Source: Gammaproteobacteria bacterium
GTDB lineage: Bacteria > Pseudomonadota > Gammaproteobacteria > Berkiellales > Berkiellaceae
Assembly (NCBI GenBank): GCA_016191245.1
Contig: JACPOY010000006.1
Span: forward strand, 62,001-126,000
Direction of reading: 5' to 3'
DNA: 64,000 nucleotides
Below, in pieces: positions 9,083-17,211 of the stretch (position 1 is its first letter; each line of letters starts with the position of its first letter). The translations under genes were made by a program, and so were the position numbers. The notes beneath the pieces are model-generated. The model ran no database searches and had not been told where the DNA came from. It worked only from the letters and a program-made list of their open reading frames with translations.

Positions 9083-9754
9083 TTATGATTCTTTGTAGTT
9101 TATTACTGGAAAATTAAAGTAGGTATCCGGATAAGGTTCATTGGTAAAGGTAAAATGCCACCATTCTTGATCAATTCCTAACCAACCAAAATCCTGCATT
9201 AATTTTTTTAAAAATTGTCGGTTGTGAAAGACTTGATCCGGCATATTTGGATTATCAGGGTGTGATAACACATCCATAAAATCGAATCTTGTGCCCATGT
9301 CTAACGGCATGATTTTCCCATTGACTGCATCAACGATATTTAAATCAACAGTACTACCACGTGAATGGCTGGATTTTCTGGCAACATAGCCAAGTTTAAA
9401 AAAATCTCGCTTATCAACATTGGGATAATAGTCATTTTTCGTCTTTTGGCAGTCAGATTGACTCCATTGCCAAAAATCTTCACAAGCCATTTGAGGACGA
9501 TAGGCATCCCAAATTAATAATGTGGGTTCAGTCATGCTTAATTGCTTGCGGATTTCACTTTTATGGAGGTAATCTTGAATCTTCGCTAAAGAGCGTGCCG
9601 CAGGTTCTGTGATGAGCGCAATGCCATCTTTGGCATAGCCTGCTAAGGGTCGCCCAATCAAGTTATCAGATCCACAATACTTTAAATCAATACTCAGTCC
9701 GGGCACTATGCTTGATAGTACAACAAATCCTTCTGGAAGCATCTTAATACTCAT
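9083..9754 (-). CDS. ddpX: D-alanyl-D-alanine dipeptidase (VanX/DdpX family)
   Basis: The 223-residue zinc peptidase of family M15D hydrolyses D-Ala-D-Ala. Visible ligands and catalytic residues are SHSRGSTVDL (His and Asp zinc ligands) and EWWHF (Glu base and His ligand); the DAYRP segment is also family typical. There is no signal peptide, so it acts in the cytoplasm, probably in recycling wall dipeptide. No vanHA or regulator lies nearby, so a resistance role is not suggested. It is coupled to argS one base downstream. Confidence 0.9.
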   Translation of the reverse strand: MSIKMLPEGFVVLSSIVPGLSIDLKYCGSDNLIGRPLAGYAKDGIALITEPAARSLAKIQDYLHKSEIRKQLSMTEPTLLIWDAYRPQMACEDFWQWSQSDCQKTKNDYYPNVDKRDFFKLGYVARKSSHSRGSTVDLNIVDAVNGKIMPLDMGTRFDFMDVLSHPDNPNMPDQVFHNRQFLKKLMQDFGWLGIDQEWWHFTFTNEPYPDTYFNFPVINYKES

Positions 9755-9778
9755 ATTTGTTAGTTTTCTAGTTATAGA

Positions 9779-10300
9779 TTGCCGTTGAACCCTATTCTAC
9801 TGTATTTTCATCGGGAAAAGGGAAGATCTCACAGCAAAAATCAGATAATATCCAGACTTGAATATCGAATCAATTACGCGGGTGCGGAGCAAGTTGTGTC
9901 AAATCCATTTTCTCATACAAGAAAAGTGATTTCAGCTGAAGAAAGACAAAGACGTGCTAATGATATGTACGCTTTTCTATGTAGCCAACCTATCGCTGCC
10001 AATAGCCCAATGATTGATTATAATAAATTAGTTGAAGAACTGTCCCTATTTGAAGGGATGTTAAATAAGCTCAAAGCATTTGTGCGTTTTCTTTCAAAGC
10101 TCAATCCAACAGAATACTTACGTTGGTTTCACAAAGCTTATGCAAGCTTCACTATGCCTATTAACGAAACCGCCGTTACCACTGGCAAAGAAGTTGCAAC
10201 TAGTGGCAGCGCACCCTCATTTGAGTACGCGCCACAAACCAAAAAACAACCTCCAAAAAAATCAGCAAAACGCAAAAAGTCTGCAATTCCCACCCTCTAG
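9779..10300 (+). CDS. Hypothetical protein with basic C-terminal tail
   Basis: The 173-residue protein is unrecognised. It has no membrane segment. The C-terminus is strongly basic and Lys/Pro-rich (QPPKKSAKRKKSA), the kind of tail seen in nucleic acid-binding or nucleus-targeted proteins. The TTG start at 9779 has no convincing ribosome site; an internal ATG at 9964 would leave a 111-residue protein. Its 3' end abuts the convergent gene at 10304. Confidence 0.5.
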   Translation: MPLNPILLYFHREKGRSHSKNQIISRLEYRINYAGAEQVVSNPFSHTRKVISAEERQRRANDMYAFLCSQPIAANSPMIDYNKLVEELSLFEGMLNKLKAFVRFLSKLNPTEYLRWFHKAYASFTMPINETAVTTGKEVATSGSAPSFEYAPQTKKQPPKKSAKRKKSAIPTL

Positions 10301-10303
10301 CAG

Positions 10304-10738
10304 TTATTGTGTTGGAGCTGCCTCAGTCTTTTGTTTGATAATAATGTTATCAATTCTCCAACCCCTATCTGCCATCGATGGTCCATCAACGACAACAAAG
10401 TTAAACTCTATTGGTATTTCAACATTATGTTTTGTGTATACAATACCGTAAAGTACACCATGTTTTTTATCTGGTGCTGAACTTTCGGCTTTCCAAATTG
10501 TTCTTTGATAATCATTTAATCCGCTTTTTTCAATATTAGCGATAAATGCTGGCAAATCATATCTTGCTTGAAATTCCTTCGACAGCATCGCATAGGCTTG
10601 CTTGTATTCACCTTTACTCACGCTCACCATAAATCCCTCTGCAACAAATTTATACACCGGCAACGAGGAAAATATTGCAGATAAAATGACCCCAACGATA
10701 ATACAACCTATTAAATAGTATAAAATCTTTCTTAACAT
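10304..10738 (-). CDS. Hypothetical membrane-anchored NTF2-like protein
   Basis: The 144-residue protein has one N-terminal membrane segment (about 6-26) and then a small alpha/beta domain. The text GEYKQAYAMLSKEFQARYDLPAF followed by strands ending in GWRIDNIII resembles DUF4864/DUF4019-type NTF2-like periplasmic domains. The function is unknown. It lies about 100 bases downstream of the LHH nuclease gene on the same strand. It could be tested as an immunity partner, but nothing in the sequence shows this. Confidence 0.6.
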   Translation of the reverse strand: MLRKILYYLIGCIIVGVILSAIFSSLPVYKFVAEGFMVSVSKGEYKQAYAMLSKEFQARYDLPAFIANIEKSGLNDYQRTIWKAESSAPDKKHGVLYGIVYTKHNVEIPIEFNFVVVDGPSMADRGWRIDNIIIKQKTEAAPTQ

Positions 10739-10840
10739 TATTTACTCCATGGCTTGCAGAGTTGAGGAGTTAAAGAATTACTTTCCATATTATATGGCAT
10801 CAATTCAAAGCTTGCGATATTTTGACAGGTTGTTAGTTTG

Positions 10841-11572
10841 TTAACTGTGCTTTGAGAAAGAATGAGCGCATTTCTTAAGTTCAAGTTCAAGCGATGCCTG
10901 ATATTTCCAATATGCTATACGTTCCTTGGCAAAATGCTGCTTATTGACACCATTGGTTAAAGTAACTTCACTATGCAATTTCGCTGAATATTGTTGATGA
11001 AAACAACAAGGCAAAATAACCCAAGGGCCCTCCATCGTCTGATCAAAATGATGAATAGTGAGAATATCTTGACCAGTTTTATCGATAGGGCATATCCCAC
11101 TTAGCATTCTTTGCAAATTAGTACGTCCTATCATGTCGATTTGATTGATATCATACAAATGATAATTCGCATAAACTGGCCGACCTACATAATCTACTTT
11201 GTTTTCAAGCATGTCATGCTCTTTCAAAAATGCTTTTCTTTGACTTAAAATTTCTTCTTTAATACTTCCTTTCTCATTCAGATCAAACACATCTTTTGAG
11301 ACTCGTTTGTATAAAATGGGAGTAGTGAAATAAGATCTTTTCTGAATATATTGAAAACGTGGACAAAATAATTTGAACTTTGATTTTTCTACAACAGCTT
11401 TGCTATCAACACTAATATGCATATTTTGAAATTGAGTCAACAGCTGAGTTTCAGTATTCTCTACTGTAACCTTTGCTCTGATTTTACTAGGTTTATCCTG
11501 TTTTCGTACTTCTGTATGTGTTCTTCTGACAAATCTACCGCGTAAACCTATTCCGATCATTTTAATTTCCAA
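10841..11572 (-). CDS. HNH/Endo VII superfamily nuclease of the LHH type
   Basis: The 243-residue protein has an unassigned basic N-terminal half. Its C-terminal domain matches the LHH nuclease pattern of polymorphic toxins: NLQRMLSGICPIDKTGQD, then TIHHFDQ, then GPW, then FHQQYSAKLH, then HFAKERIAYWKYQA. In these enzymes the HH pair and later histidines bind metal and cut nucleic acid. It is free-standing: no secretion repeats, PAAR or RHS domain and no signal peptide. Three bases separate it from the upstream Nudix gene, so they form an operon. A role as effector, toxin or internal nuclease is open. Confidence 0.75.
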   Translation of the reverse strand: MEIKMIGIGLRGRFVRRTHTEVRKQDKPSKIRAKVTVENTETQLLTQFQNMHISVDSKAVVEKSKFKLFCPRFQYIQKRSYFTTPILYKRVSKDVFDLNEKGSIKEEILSQRKAFLKEHDMLENKVDYVGRPVYANYHLYDINQIDMIGRTNLQRMLSGICPIDKTGQDILTIHHFDQTMEGPWVILPCCFHQQYSAKLHSEVTLTNGVNKQHFAKERIAYWKYQASLELELKKCAHSFSKHS

Positions 11573-11575
11573 TCT

Positions 11576-12217
11576 TTAGTCAAAATCTGTAGGCAATGAA
11601 GGATCAAGATAATGTTGATAACAACGTTCTATTTGTGAAGCAGTGACTCTCGGTAATGAAAGCTCGGGAAGATTATCAATAGGAAAAAAATCAACCGCTA
11701 AAGTCTCAATACTTGTTCTAGGCTCCCCACCTGTAATATCACACAGAAAAAAGCATTTGTATGTATGAGGCCATTGACGGGGGTGAGGATGTTTCCATTT
11801 ATCATATAATGCAACTAATTTTTGTACTTTCACATCATAACCAGATTCTTCTGCTATTTCTTTTTGCATACAAAACGCCGCTGAATAATCTCTATCCGCC
11901 CAGCCACCTGGCAGGGTCCAGCAATGATCTTGGCTCTCTTTTACCAATAATACCGAGTTCCCCTGAAAGACGGCTCCACGAACGTCTACTTTGGGGGTTG
12001 CATAACCTGCTTGACTAACAAACAATTCAAGAATTTGGGCTGCAGGAAGATATGAGATAGAGGCCATCATCTGTGAAGCAATCTGTAATAACTTTTCATA
12101 GCGCTCTTTATCATAATCACTTTCGGCAAAAGTTAAGCCATTTTGCCCTATAGACTGAATTTCAGATGCCCAAGCAAACCATGCATCCTTTGTTAAATGA
12201 TTATCTATTGTCATCAA
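11576..12217 (-). CDS. Nudix hydrolase with N-terminal Nudix_N2-like domain
   Basis: The 213-residue protein begins with a helical domain (about 1-65, WFAWASEIQSIGQNGLTF) typical of Nudix_N2 proteins annotated as ADP-ribose or nucleoside diphosphate hydrolases. The Nudix domain has the box GGWADRDYSAAF..KEIAEESGY. Compared with the consensus, the first Glu is replaced by Tyr and the Arg by Lys, while the metal-binding EIAEE core is kept, so activity is likely. The substrate is probably ADP-ribose or a related compound. It is in an operon with the LHH nuclease. Confidence 0.85.
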   Translation of the reverse strand: MMTIDNHLTKDAWFAWASEIQSIGQNGLTFAESDYDKERYEKLLQIASQMMASISYLPAAQILELFVSQAGYATPKVDVRGAVFQGNSVLLVKESQDHCWTLPGGWADRDYSAAFCMQKEIAEESGYDVKVQKLVALYDKWKHPHPRQWPHTYKCFFLCDITGGEPRTSIETLAVDFFPIDNLPELSLPRVTASQIERCYQHYLDPSLPTDFD

Positions 12218-12300
12218 TTCACGCTCATATGTTGTGGTGCAAATTAAGATAAATACTATGCATTTTTACTATAAAACAATGTATTTACGCTTGAAGAATG

Positions 12301-12328
12301 TAGGCGTTTACCGTACTGTTAACGCCTA
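12301..12328. repeat. 8-bp inverted repeat upstream of the ankyrin gene
   Basis: TAGGCGTT (12301-12308) and AACGCCTA (12321-12328) form a perfect stem with a 12-base loop, 33 bases before the ankyrin gene start. There is no T-run. It is a possible operator or leader hairpin. Confidence 0.4.
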
Positions 12329-12360
12329 GCATCAAAACAAATAACTCAGGTAGTTGACTT

Positions 12361-13887
12361 ATGCCAAAAAAGAAAGCCAATAATAAACAAGAGCAAATTT
12401 CCTCACAAAGCAATGAGCCTGTTATACGAACCACTGAACAACTCATGTTTGATGCTATTTCTAATCATGATCTCAGCAACTTAAAAAGATTATATACATG
12501 GTCATTCTCTAGTGCAAAAGCAAAAGATGATATAACTGATAGCACATATTCTAAGCTACTCCATGCTGCAAAATTAGGTCATGCCGATATCGTTAGTTTT
12601 TTATTATTTCAAAAATATGATTTCTTAGATCTACATGAATTCAATGAAGTTAATCAAAATCCATTAATTGAAGCTATTAAAGCAGGCTTTACCGATGTTG
12701 TCAGTGTTATGGCACGTCATCCGCATTTTTTCAGAAAAAGCTTTAAAGATAATGAGGGTAATACCCCTTTTCATTATGTGGGAAATATTAAAAATGAAGC
12801 TACACGTAAAAAAATAGCCACAATACTCATTGAAGCAGGTCTTTCTTTTGATTTTGTGAATCATCATAACGCCAAACCTAATCATTATGCCGAATTTGTG
12901 AAAATAAAACGTGCGCAAAAATTAAAATATCATTCTGCATTTTCTGAAACTTTTTTAACAAAACCTAGAAGTGAAAATCTCAAAGATAACCTTGTACCCG
13001 CTTCCGTCATTACACTTACCTCGGGTTTACTAGCATTAGCAAATCCATTAATTGGAATAAGTGTTTTCGCGCTATCAAGCGGATATTTCTTAACTTGTTT
13101 ACAAGCATTCAAAGAAGATAAAATATATAAAAATAAAATTCAAAATGCACAATATGAAGCTGATTTCATCCATTACATTTTAAATGGCAACCTAACACAA
13201 GCTATCTTTGACAAATATCAAAAGCAAATCGATGTTCATCATTTGCAAACAACCTATAAATCAGCGCTTGATTTAGCTGCACAATCTGGTCATCTTGCCA
13301 CTGTTAAATTGTTAATGGCAAAAGGATGCGCCTTTACGCGATCTGCACTCAATACAGCTATCGACTATGGTCATCATAACGTTGCACAATATTTTCTGAG
13401 TCTAAAAAATGTCGATGTTGATTTTAATAATAAAGATGGTTCAACCCCCTTCATTACAGCGCTGCATGCCAATCAACCTTCGCAAGCCATTGTTAAAATG
13501 TTGCTCGAAAAAGGAGCGCATACTGGTGAAAATACTTTTGTAACTGATCTGATGAGAATTTTTAATCCTGATATCCAACCTGCTAAACCTCGAGAATGGA
13601 AAGGCTTGTTCAGCAAACCTGAACCTCCAAAACCACAACCCAAAAAAACGATTATTGAATATGTGAATTTTATTGAAAAGCAATCGGATATTTTAGAGCG
13701 TCGACAATTTTTCGCTGCTGTTAGCAAACTCATCGATAATGCAAGTAAACAGCGCAGAAGCAAAAAAACCGCAAGCAATGATGTATTACCTGGCTTTAAT
13801 AAAGCTCGTAAAGAAACAAAGCAAACTGCGCAGCGTCCTTTACAGCAACAAAAAGAAACCATTATACGTAAAAGAAAAGCAGTCTAA
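12361..13887 (+). CDS. Ankyrin repeat protein with central hydrophobic segment
   Basis: The 508-residue protein has two blocks of ankyrin-like repeats. The first is at about 62-166 (LLHAAKLGHADIVSFLL, then PLIEAIKAGF, then NTPFHYVG). The second is at about 299-393 (ALDLAAQSGHLATVKLLM, then GSTPFITALHANQ). Between them a hydrophobic stretch (211-247) could make a membrane hairpin. Both ends are Lys-rich (MPKKK; IIRKRKAV). Ankyrin proteins of this kind are common secreted effectors in Legionellales; secretion is inferred here, not shown. It stands alone, and its stop codon lies inside the loop of a bidirectional terminator. Confidence 0.8.
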   Translation: MPKKKANNKQEQISSQSNEPVIRTTEQLMFDAISNHDLSNLKRLYTWSFSSAKAKDDITDSTYSKLLHAAKLGHADIVSFLLFQKYDFLDLHEFNEVNQNPLIEAIKAGFTDVVSVMARHPHFFRKSFKDNEGNTPFHYVGNIKNEATRKKIATILIEAGLSFDFVNHHNAKPNHYAEFVKIKRAQKLKYHSAFSETFLTKPRSENLKDNLVPASVITLTSGLLALANPLIGISVFALSSGYFLTCLQAFKEDKIYKNKIQNAQYEADFIHYILNGNLTQAIFDKYQKQIDVHHLQTTYKSALDLAAQSGHLATVKLLMAKGCAFTRSALNTAIDYGHHNVAQYFLSLKNVDVDFNNKDGSTPFITALHANQPSQAIVKMLLEKGAHTGENTFVTDLMRIFNPDIQPAKPREWKGLFSKPEPPKPQPKKTIIEYVNFIEKQSDILERRQFFAAVSKLIDNASKQRRSKKTASNDVLPGFNKARKETKQTAQRPLQQQKETIIRKRKAV

Positions 13888-13897
13888 GACTGCTTTT
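13875..13897 (+). terminator. Intrinsic terminator spanning the ankyrin gene stop
   Basis: AAAAGCAGTC and GACTGCTTTT form a perfect 10-bp stem with loop TAA, which is the stop codon itself. A T-rich run follows on the plus strand and an A-run precedes it. It can therefore terminate both the ankyrin gene and the convergent gene at 13909. Confidence 0.8.
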
Positions 13898-13908
13898 CCT
13901 TCTTTCAT

Positions 13909-14274
13909 TTATTTCTTAATAACAACTTTTTTTGGTTTTTCAATATCAGATTCCGTTGTCGTTTGAACGACGACGTGTGATTTTAATTGTGATGCCCTAC
14001 GATCCTTTCTCCTACGCATTTGTTCATAACGCGTCATTTGCGGCTTCTCAGCAGCACTAGCTGTGATAGCACTCCAAACAACTGCTACTTTTAATTTATC
14101 CGCCTGAACTTCTAAGCCATCACGAGTTCGTTGCATCTTGGCCGCTTGTTCTGTCATCGTGTTTCTTTCGCGCAAAAGATCTTTTAACTTTCGTTCAAGT
14201 TCCGCTTGTTTTTTATCAAGCTCCGCATCATCTTCTTCTTGTATATCATCTGATTCTGGTACACCACTTAACAT
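13909..14274 (-). CDS. Hypothetical coiled-coil protein
   Basis: The 121-residue protein begins with an acidic stretch (ESDDIQEEDDAELD), continues as a Lys/Glu/Arg-rich coiled coil (about 20-60, KKQAELERKLKDLLRERN) and ends in a basic segment with RRRKDRR and a KKVVIKK tail. No family is recognised. There is no signal peptide or membrane helix. It lies between the ankyrin gene and a thioesterase gene and shares the bidirectional terminator. Confidence 0.6.
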   Translation of the reverse strand: MLSGVPESDDIQEEDDAELDKKQAELERKLKDLLRERNTMTEQAAKMQRTRDGLEVQADKLKVAVVWSAITASAAEKPQMTRYEQMRRRKDRRASQLKSHVVVQTTTESDIEKPKKVVIKK

Positions 14275-14339
14275 TACTCTCTCCTGCCTTAGTTATGAAG
14301 TGTACTATTTAACGAAAAAATCTTGCAATGTCAAACTCT

Positions 14340-14807
14340 TCACCAACGATGGTATGCAGGATGTCCCTCTTTTACTGCCACAAATAAACCCTCGCATGTG
14401 GCACATAATTTATCTTCGGAATAAAGACTTGCGTCAATGAGTGCTCTATCTTCTTTTATCTCTTTGAGTCTGGCAATAATATGCACGGGTTTGTTGCTAG
14501 GGGTAGGTCTTTTTAGCTTAACGTTAAAGTATGATGTTACGGTACAGGGAGGGGTTTTGGCGTCCATTTGTCGCATCAAGAAGTATGCTGCCGACCAATT
14601 TGAATGACAATCTAATAATGTGCCAATAATGCCACCATTCAATATTCCAGGAAATGCTTCATGGAATGATTGCGCCTGCCAATCTGCGATAACTTCATTA
14701 TCTTTGACAAAACTTTGAACTTGTAAACCCTTCATATTTGCTGGCCCACAGCCAAAACATTGATTATGGGCGGCATATTGTTGTTGTAAGCAAATATCCA
14801 TATTCAT
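14340..14807 (-). CDS. PaaI-family (4HBT) hotdog thioesterase
   Basis: The 155-residue hotdog protein has the N-terminal CFGCGPANMKGL motif of this PaaI subgroup. The hotdog helix region FPGILNGGIIGTLLDCH carries the catalytic Asp-type position. Members hydrolyse acyl-CoA thioesters; the specific acyl chain cannot be told. It is cytoplasmic. It ends the minus-strand run after rpoS, starting six bases downstream of the rpoS stop, so it is probably read from the rpoS transcript. Confidence 0.85.
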   Translation of the reverse strand: MNMDICLQQQYAAHNQCFGCGPANMKGLQVQSFVKDNEVIADWQAQSFHEAFPGILNGGIIGTLLDCHSNWSAAYFLMRQMDAKTPPCTVTSYFNVKLKRPTPSNKPVHIIARLKEIKEDRALIDASLYSEDKLCATCEGLFVAVKEGHPAYHRW

Positions 14808-14813
14808 CCCTTC

Positions 14814-15677
14814 TTAATTATCTGTGAGCATATCCTTGTGTATACCTACAGAATGATATTGTCTACGTAAGTGCTTTAAAATTTGTAATTGAATTTGACG
14901 AACACGTTCGCGAGTTAATTCAGTATGTTCACCAATATCTTCCAATGTCATCATATCCATACCATGGATACCAAACCGTTTTTCAATAATTTCCCGCTCT
15001 CGTTCACTCAAGGTACTTAACCAATATTCAAGCATTTGGTGTAAATCTTGTTCTTGAAGAAGATCAACCGGATCCTTATGAGTATGATCTGCCAATGTTT
15101 CCACAAAGAAAATGTCTTGCTCTTCATTAATTGCAGCATCAATGGACACTTCTTGTCTATCAAGAGAAATTAATTCTTGTAGCGCATCAATGGATATTCC
15201 CATTTCTTTTGCAATATCATGCATTGAGGGTTCATGATTTCCATTTTGCAGCAATTTTTGTTGCGCTCTTATAAATTGTCTGTGTTTTTTTGCCAAATGA
15301 ACTGGTAAACGAATCATCCGGGATTGATTCATAATTGCTCTTTCTATGGATTGCCTAATCCACCAAGTCGCATAGGTAGAAAAACGCGCTCCATTTTCAG
15401 GATCAAATTTCTCTACTGCATGAATTAACCCTAAATTTCCTTCCTCAATCAAATCAGGTAATGGCAATCCACGATTAATATAGCGCCTAGCAATACATAC
15501 AACAAGGCGCAAATTAGCCTCAATCATCTGATTTTTTGCTTGTTTATTTCCGGCTAACATACTTCTTGCCAGAGATTTTTCTTGCTCTGGTGTTAATAAT
15601 TTTATTTGCCCGATTTCAACAAGATACTGATATATTGAGTCATATTTTCTCGAAATCTGACTGGCAAATGATAACAT
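14814..15677 (-). CDS. rpoS: RNA polymerase sigma factor RpoS
   Basis: The 287-residue sigma-70 family protein is shorter than E. coli RpoS (330), mainly at the N-terminus. Region 1.2 (YLVEIGQIKLLTPEQE), region 2 (LIEEGNLGLIHAVEKFD and RFSTYATWWIRQSIERAI), region 3 and region 4 (TLEDIGEHTELTRERVRQI) are intact. Its identity as RpoS rather than a housekeeping sigma rests on length and on the surE-yqaA-nlpD-rpoS neighbourhood. It should direct stationary-phase and stress transcription. The upstream leader can fold so that the Shine-Dalgarno sequence is paired (separate entry), which suggests control of translation. Confidence 0.93.
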   Translation of the reverse strand: MLSFASQISRKYDSIYQYLVEIGQIKLLTPEQEKSLARSMLAGNKQAKNQMIEANLRLVVCIARRYINRGLPLPDLIEEGNLGLIHAVEKFDPENGARFSTYATWWIRQSIERAIMNQSRMIRLPVHLAKKHRQFIRAQQKLLQNGNHEPSMHDIAKEMGISIDALQELISLDRQEVSIDAAINEEQDIFFVETLADHTHKDPVDLLQEQDLHQMLEYWLSTLSEREREIIEKRFGIHGMDMMTLEDIGEHTELTRERVRQIQLQILKHLRRQYHSVGIHKDMLTDN

Positions 15678-15741
15678 AGGCTCTCCTCAACATAGCGTTC
15701 ATTTTTAATCTATTTAATAGCTTTGAGCGCAAATGTTGAGG
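15678..15741 (-). promoter_or_regulatory. rpoS 5' leader with RBS-sequestering stem
   Basis: Read on the minus strand, CCTCAACAT (plus 15733-15741) pairs perfectly over 9 bp with ATGTTGAGG (plus 15685-15693). A further GCG/CGC extension lies beyond a small internal loop. The downstream arm contains the first half of the ribosome site GAGGAG, which lies just before the rpoS ATG. The structure would hide the ribosome site, as the E. coli rpoS leader does until a small RNA opens it. The pairing is seen; regulation is inferred. Confidence 0.55.
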
Positions 15742-15772
15742 TAAAGTTCCATTGATTTTATTGTTGATTTAT

Positions 15773-16567
15773 TCAAGCCGCTGGCAACACATCCAGTGGA
15801 TTTATTGGTCGGCCATTTTTTCTCACCTCAAAATGAAGTTTTACCGTATCTGTATCTGTATGTCCCATTCGTGCAATTACTTGACCTTTAGTGACCGTTT
15901 GCCCTTCTTTTACTAATAGTTCACTATTATGACCATAGGCAGAAAGATACGTATCATTGTGTTTTATAATGACTAACTGTCCATAGCCACGTAACCCTTG
16001 TCCACTATAAACAACTTTACCACTTCCTGCTGATTTCACTTCTTTTCCTAAATCTCCAGCTATATCAATCCCTTTTAAACCGACGCCTGATGCCAAATAG
16101 TGTTTTATTATTTTACCTTTTACAGGCCATTGCCATTCATTCTTAAATGTACTTGAGGTGACGCTTGATTTATCTATTGATTTTGAAGAAGTTATTTTTG
16201 CTTGGGTTGGTATTGATGGTTTAGGATTTTCATTTTGAGCGACTCTTTTTTGTGGTTGCATCACTCTTGTTGCATAAGTATTTGCAGATCTTTTAGGTGC
16301 TCGTAAATTTATTTTTTGTCCAGGATAAATAACATAAGGCGCAGATATATGGTTAGCTTCCGCAATATCACGATAATCTCTGCCATAGCGCCAAGCGATT
16401 TCATAGAGGCTCTCACCTGGCTGAACCTGATGAATACCATGAGTAACCGGCGTATCGTTCCCTATATTAAAAACGGGTGCTGCATCTTGATTGAATAAAT
16501 CATTAACATACGTAGTGCATCCAGCAACAGTGAGGACTAAAGTACAACATAATAATCTTTGCCACAT
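15773..16567 (-). CDS. nlpD: Lipoprotein NlpD (LysM + degenerate LytM), amidase activator
   Basis: The 264-residue lipoprotein has a signal peptide with lipobox VAGC. A LysM domain (about 48-90, QPGESLYEIAWRYGRDY) binds peptidoglycan, and a C-terminal M23/LytM domain runs from about 145. The LytM active site is degenerate: the first zinc His is missing (GIDIAG) although LHFEVR remains, as in known NlpD/EnvC activators of AmiC-type amidases. It therefore should activate septal amidases rather than cut the wall itself. It sits immediately upstream of rpoS, the conserved arrangement, and may contain the main rpoS promoter. Confidence 0.92.
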   Translation of the reverse strand: MWQRLLCCTLVLTVAGCTTYVNDLFNQDAAPVFNIGNDTPVTHGIHQVQPGESLYEIAWRYGRDYRDIAEANHISAPYVIYPGQKINLRAPKRSANTYATRVMQPQKRVAQNENPKPSIPTQAKITSSKSIDKSSVTSSTFKNEWQWPVKGKIIKHYLASGVGLKGIDIAGDLGKEVKSAGSGKVVYSGQGLRGYGQLVIIKHNDTYLSAYGHNSELLVKEGQTVTKGQVIARMGHTDTDTVKLHFEVRKNGRPINPLDVLPAA

Positions 16568-16591
16568 CAGATAACCTGCTTTGAGTATGTA

Positions 16592-17179
16592 TTAATAATA
16601 TAAATAATAAATAAGAAAACCTAAACCAATTAATCCCAATCCTGCCCATACAATGATATCAATATATTCAATAATCAACGGCTCTAATCTTTTGCCTAAG
16701 CCCTTAATTACCCATACCACAACAAAAAATCGAATGGTACGACCAAATATTGATGCAAGAATAAAAGGAAAAAGAGACATCTGAGATGCCCCAGCTGCTA
16801 TCGTGAATATTTTATAAGGAATAGGAGTAAAACCAGCAATAAACACCGCTAAGAATCCATAGTGCTCAAACCACTTTACTACTTTGGCATAGGCTTGTTG
16901 ATAACCAAATGCTTGTAACATTGGCTCACCAATAAGTTCAAAAGCACACAAACCAAGCACGTAACCTAATATTCCACCGAAAATTGAAGCGACGGTGGTG
17001 ATGAGGGCATATTCCCAAGCTTTTAATGGCTTACTTAATACCATTGGGATCAGCATAACATCTGGAGGTATCGGAAACACTGAAGATTCAACAAAACTGA
17101 CGCCTGCTAAATAATAAGGAGCATGGCGGTGCGTTGACCAGCTTAAAACTTTGTCATATAGCCGACGAAATATAGCCAC
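16592..17179 (-). CDS. yqaA: YqaA-like VTT/DedA-family inner membrane protein
   Basis: The 195-residue protein has four to five membrane segments and the VTT (SNARE-associated) core: FVESSVFPIPPDVMLIP, then GGILGYVLG, then YGFLAVFIAGFTPIPYKIFTIAAG. YqaA and DedA relatives are membrane proteins related to lipid carrier or phospholipid transport. It occupies the place between surE and nlpD where many gammaproteobacteria carry pcm. It reads in the same direction as its neighbours and belongs to the surE-nlpD-rpoS run. Confidence 0.85.
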   Translation of the reverse strand: MAIFRRLYDKVLSWSTHRHAPYYLAGVSFVESSVFPIPPDVMLIPMVLSKPLKAWEYALITTVASIFGGILGYVLGLCAFELIGEPMLQAFGYQQAYAKVVKWFEHYGFLAVFIAGFTPIPYKIFTIAAGASQMSLFPFILASIFGRTIRFFVVVWVIKGLGKRLEPLIIEYIDIIVWAGLGLIGLGFLIYYLYY

Positions 17180-17211
17180 TGTAGTTATCGATCTGAAATG
17201 TAGAATTGCAC

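Noticed and set aside
9083..9754. Vancomycin resistance gene
   Set aside because: The product is VanX-like, but there is no vanH, vanA or regulator, and the gene is paired with argS; a peptidoglycan dipeptide recycling role is more likely.
13441..13862. Minus-strand open frames within the ankyrin gene
   Set aside because: They are shadows of the ankyrin coding sequence; the plus-strand protein has recognisable repeats and a terminator.
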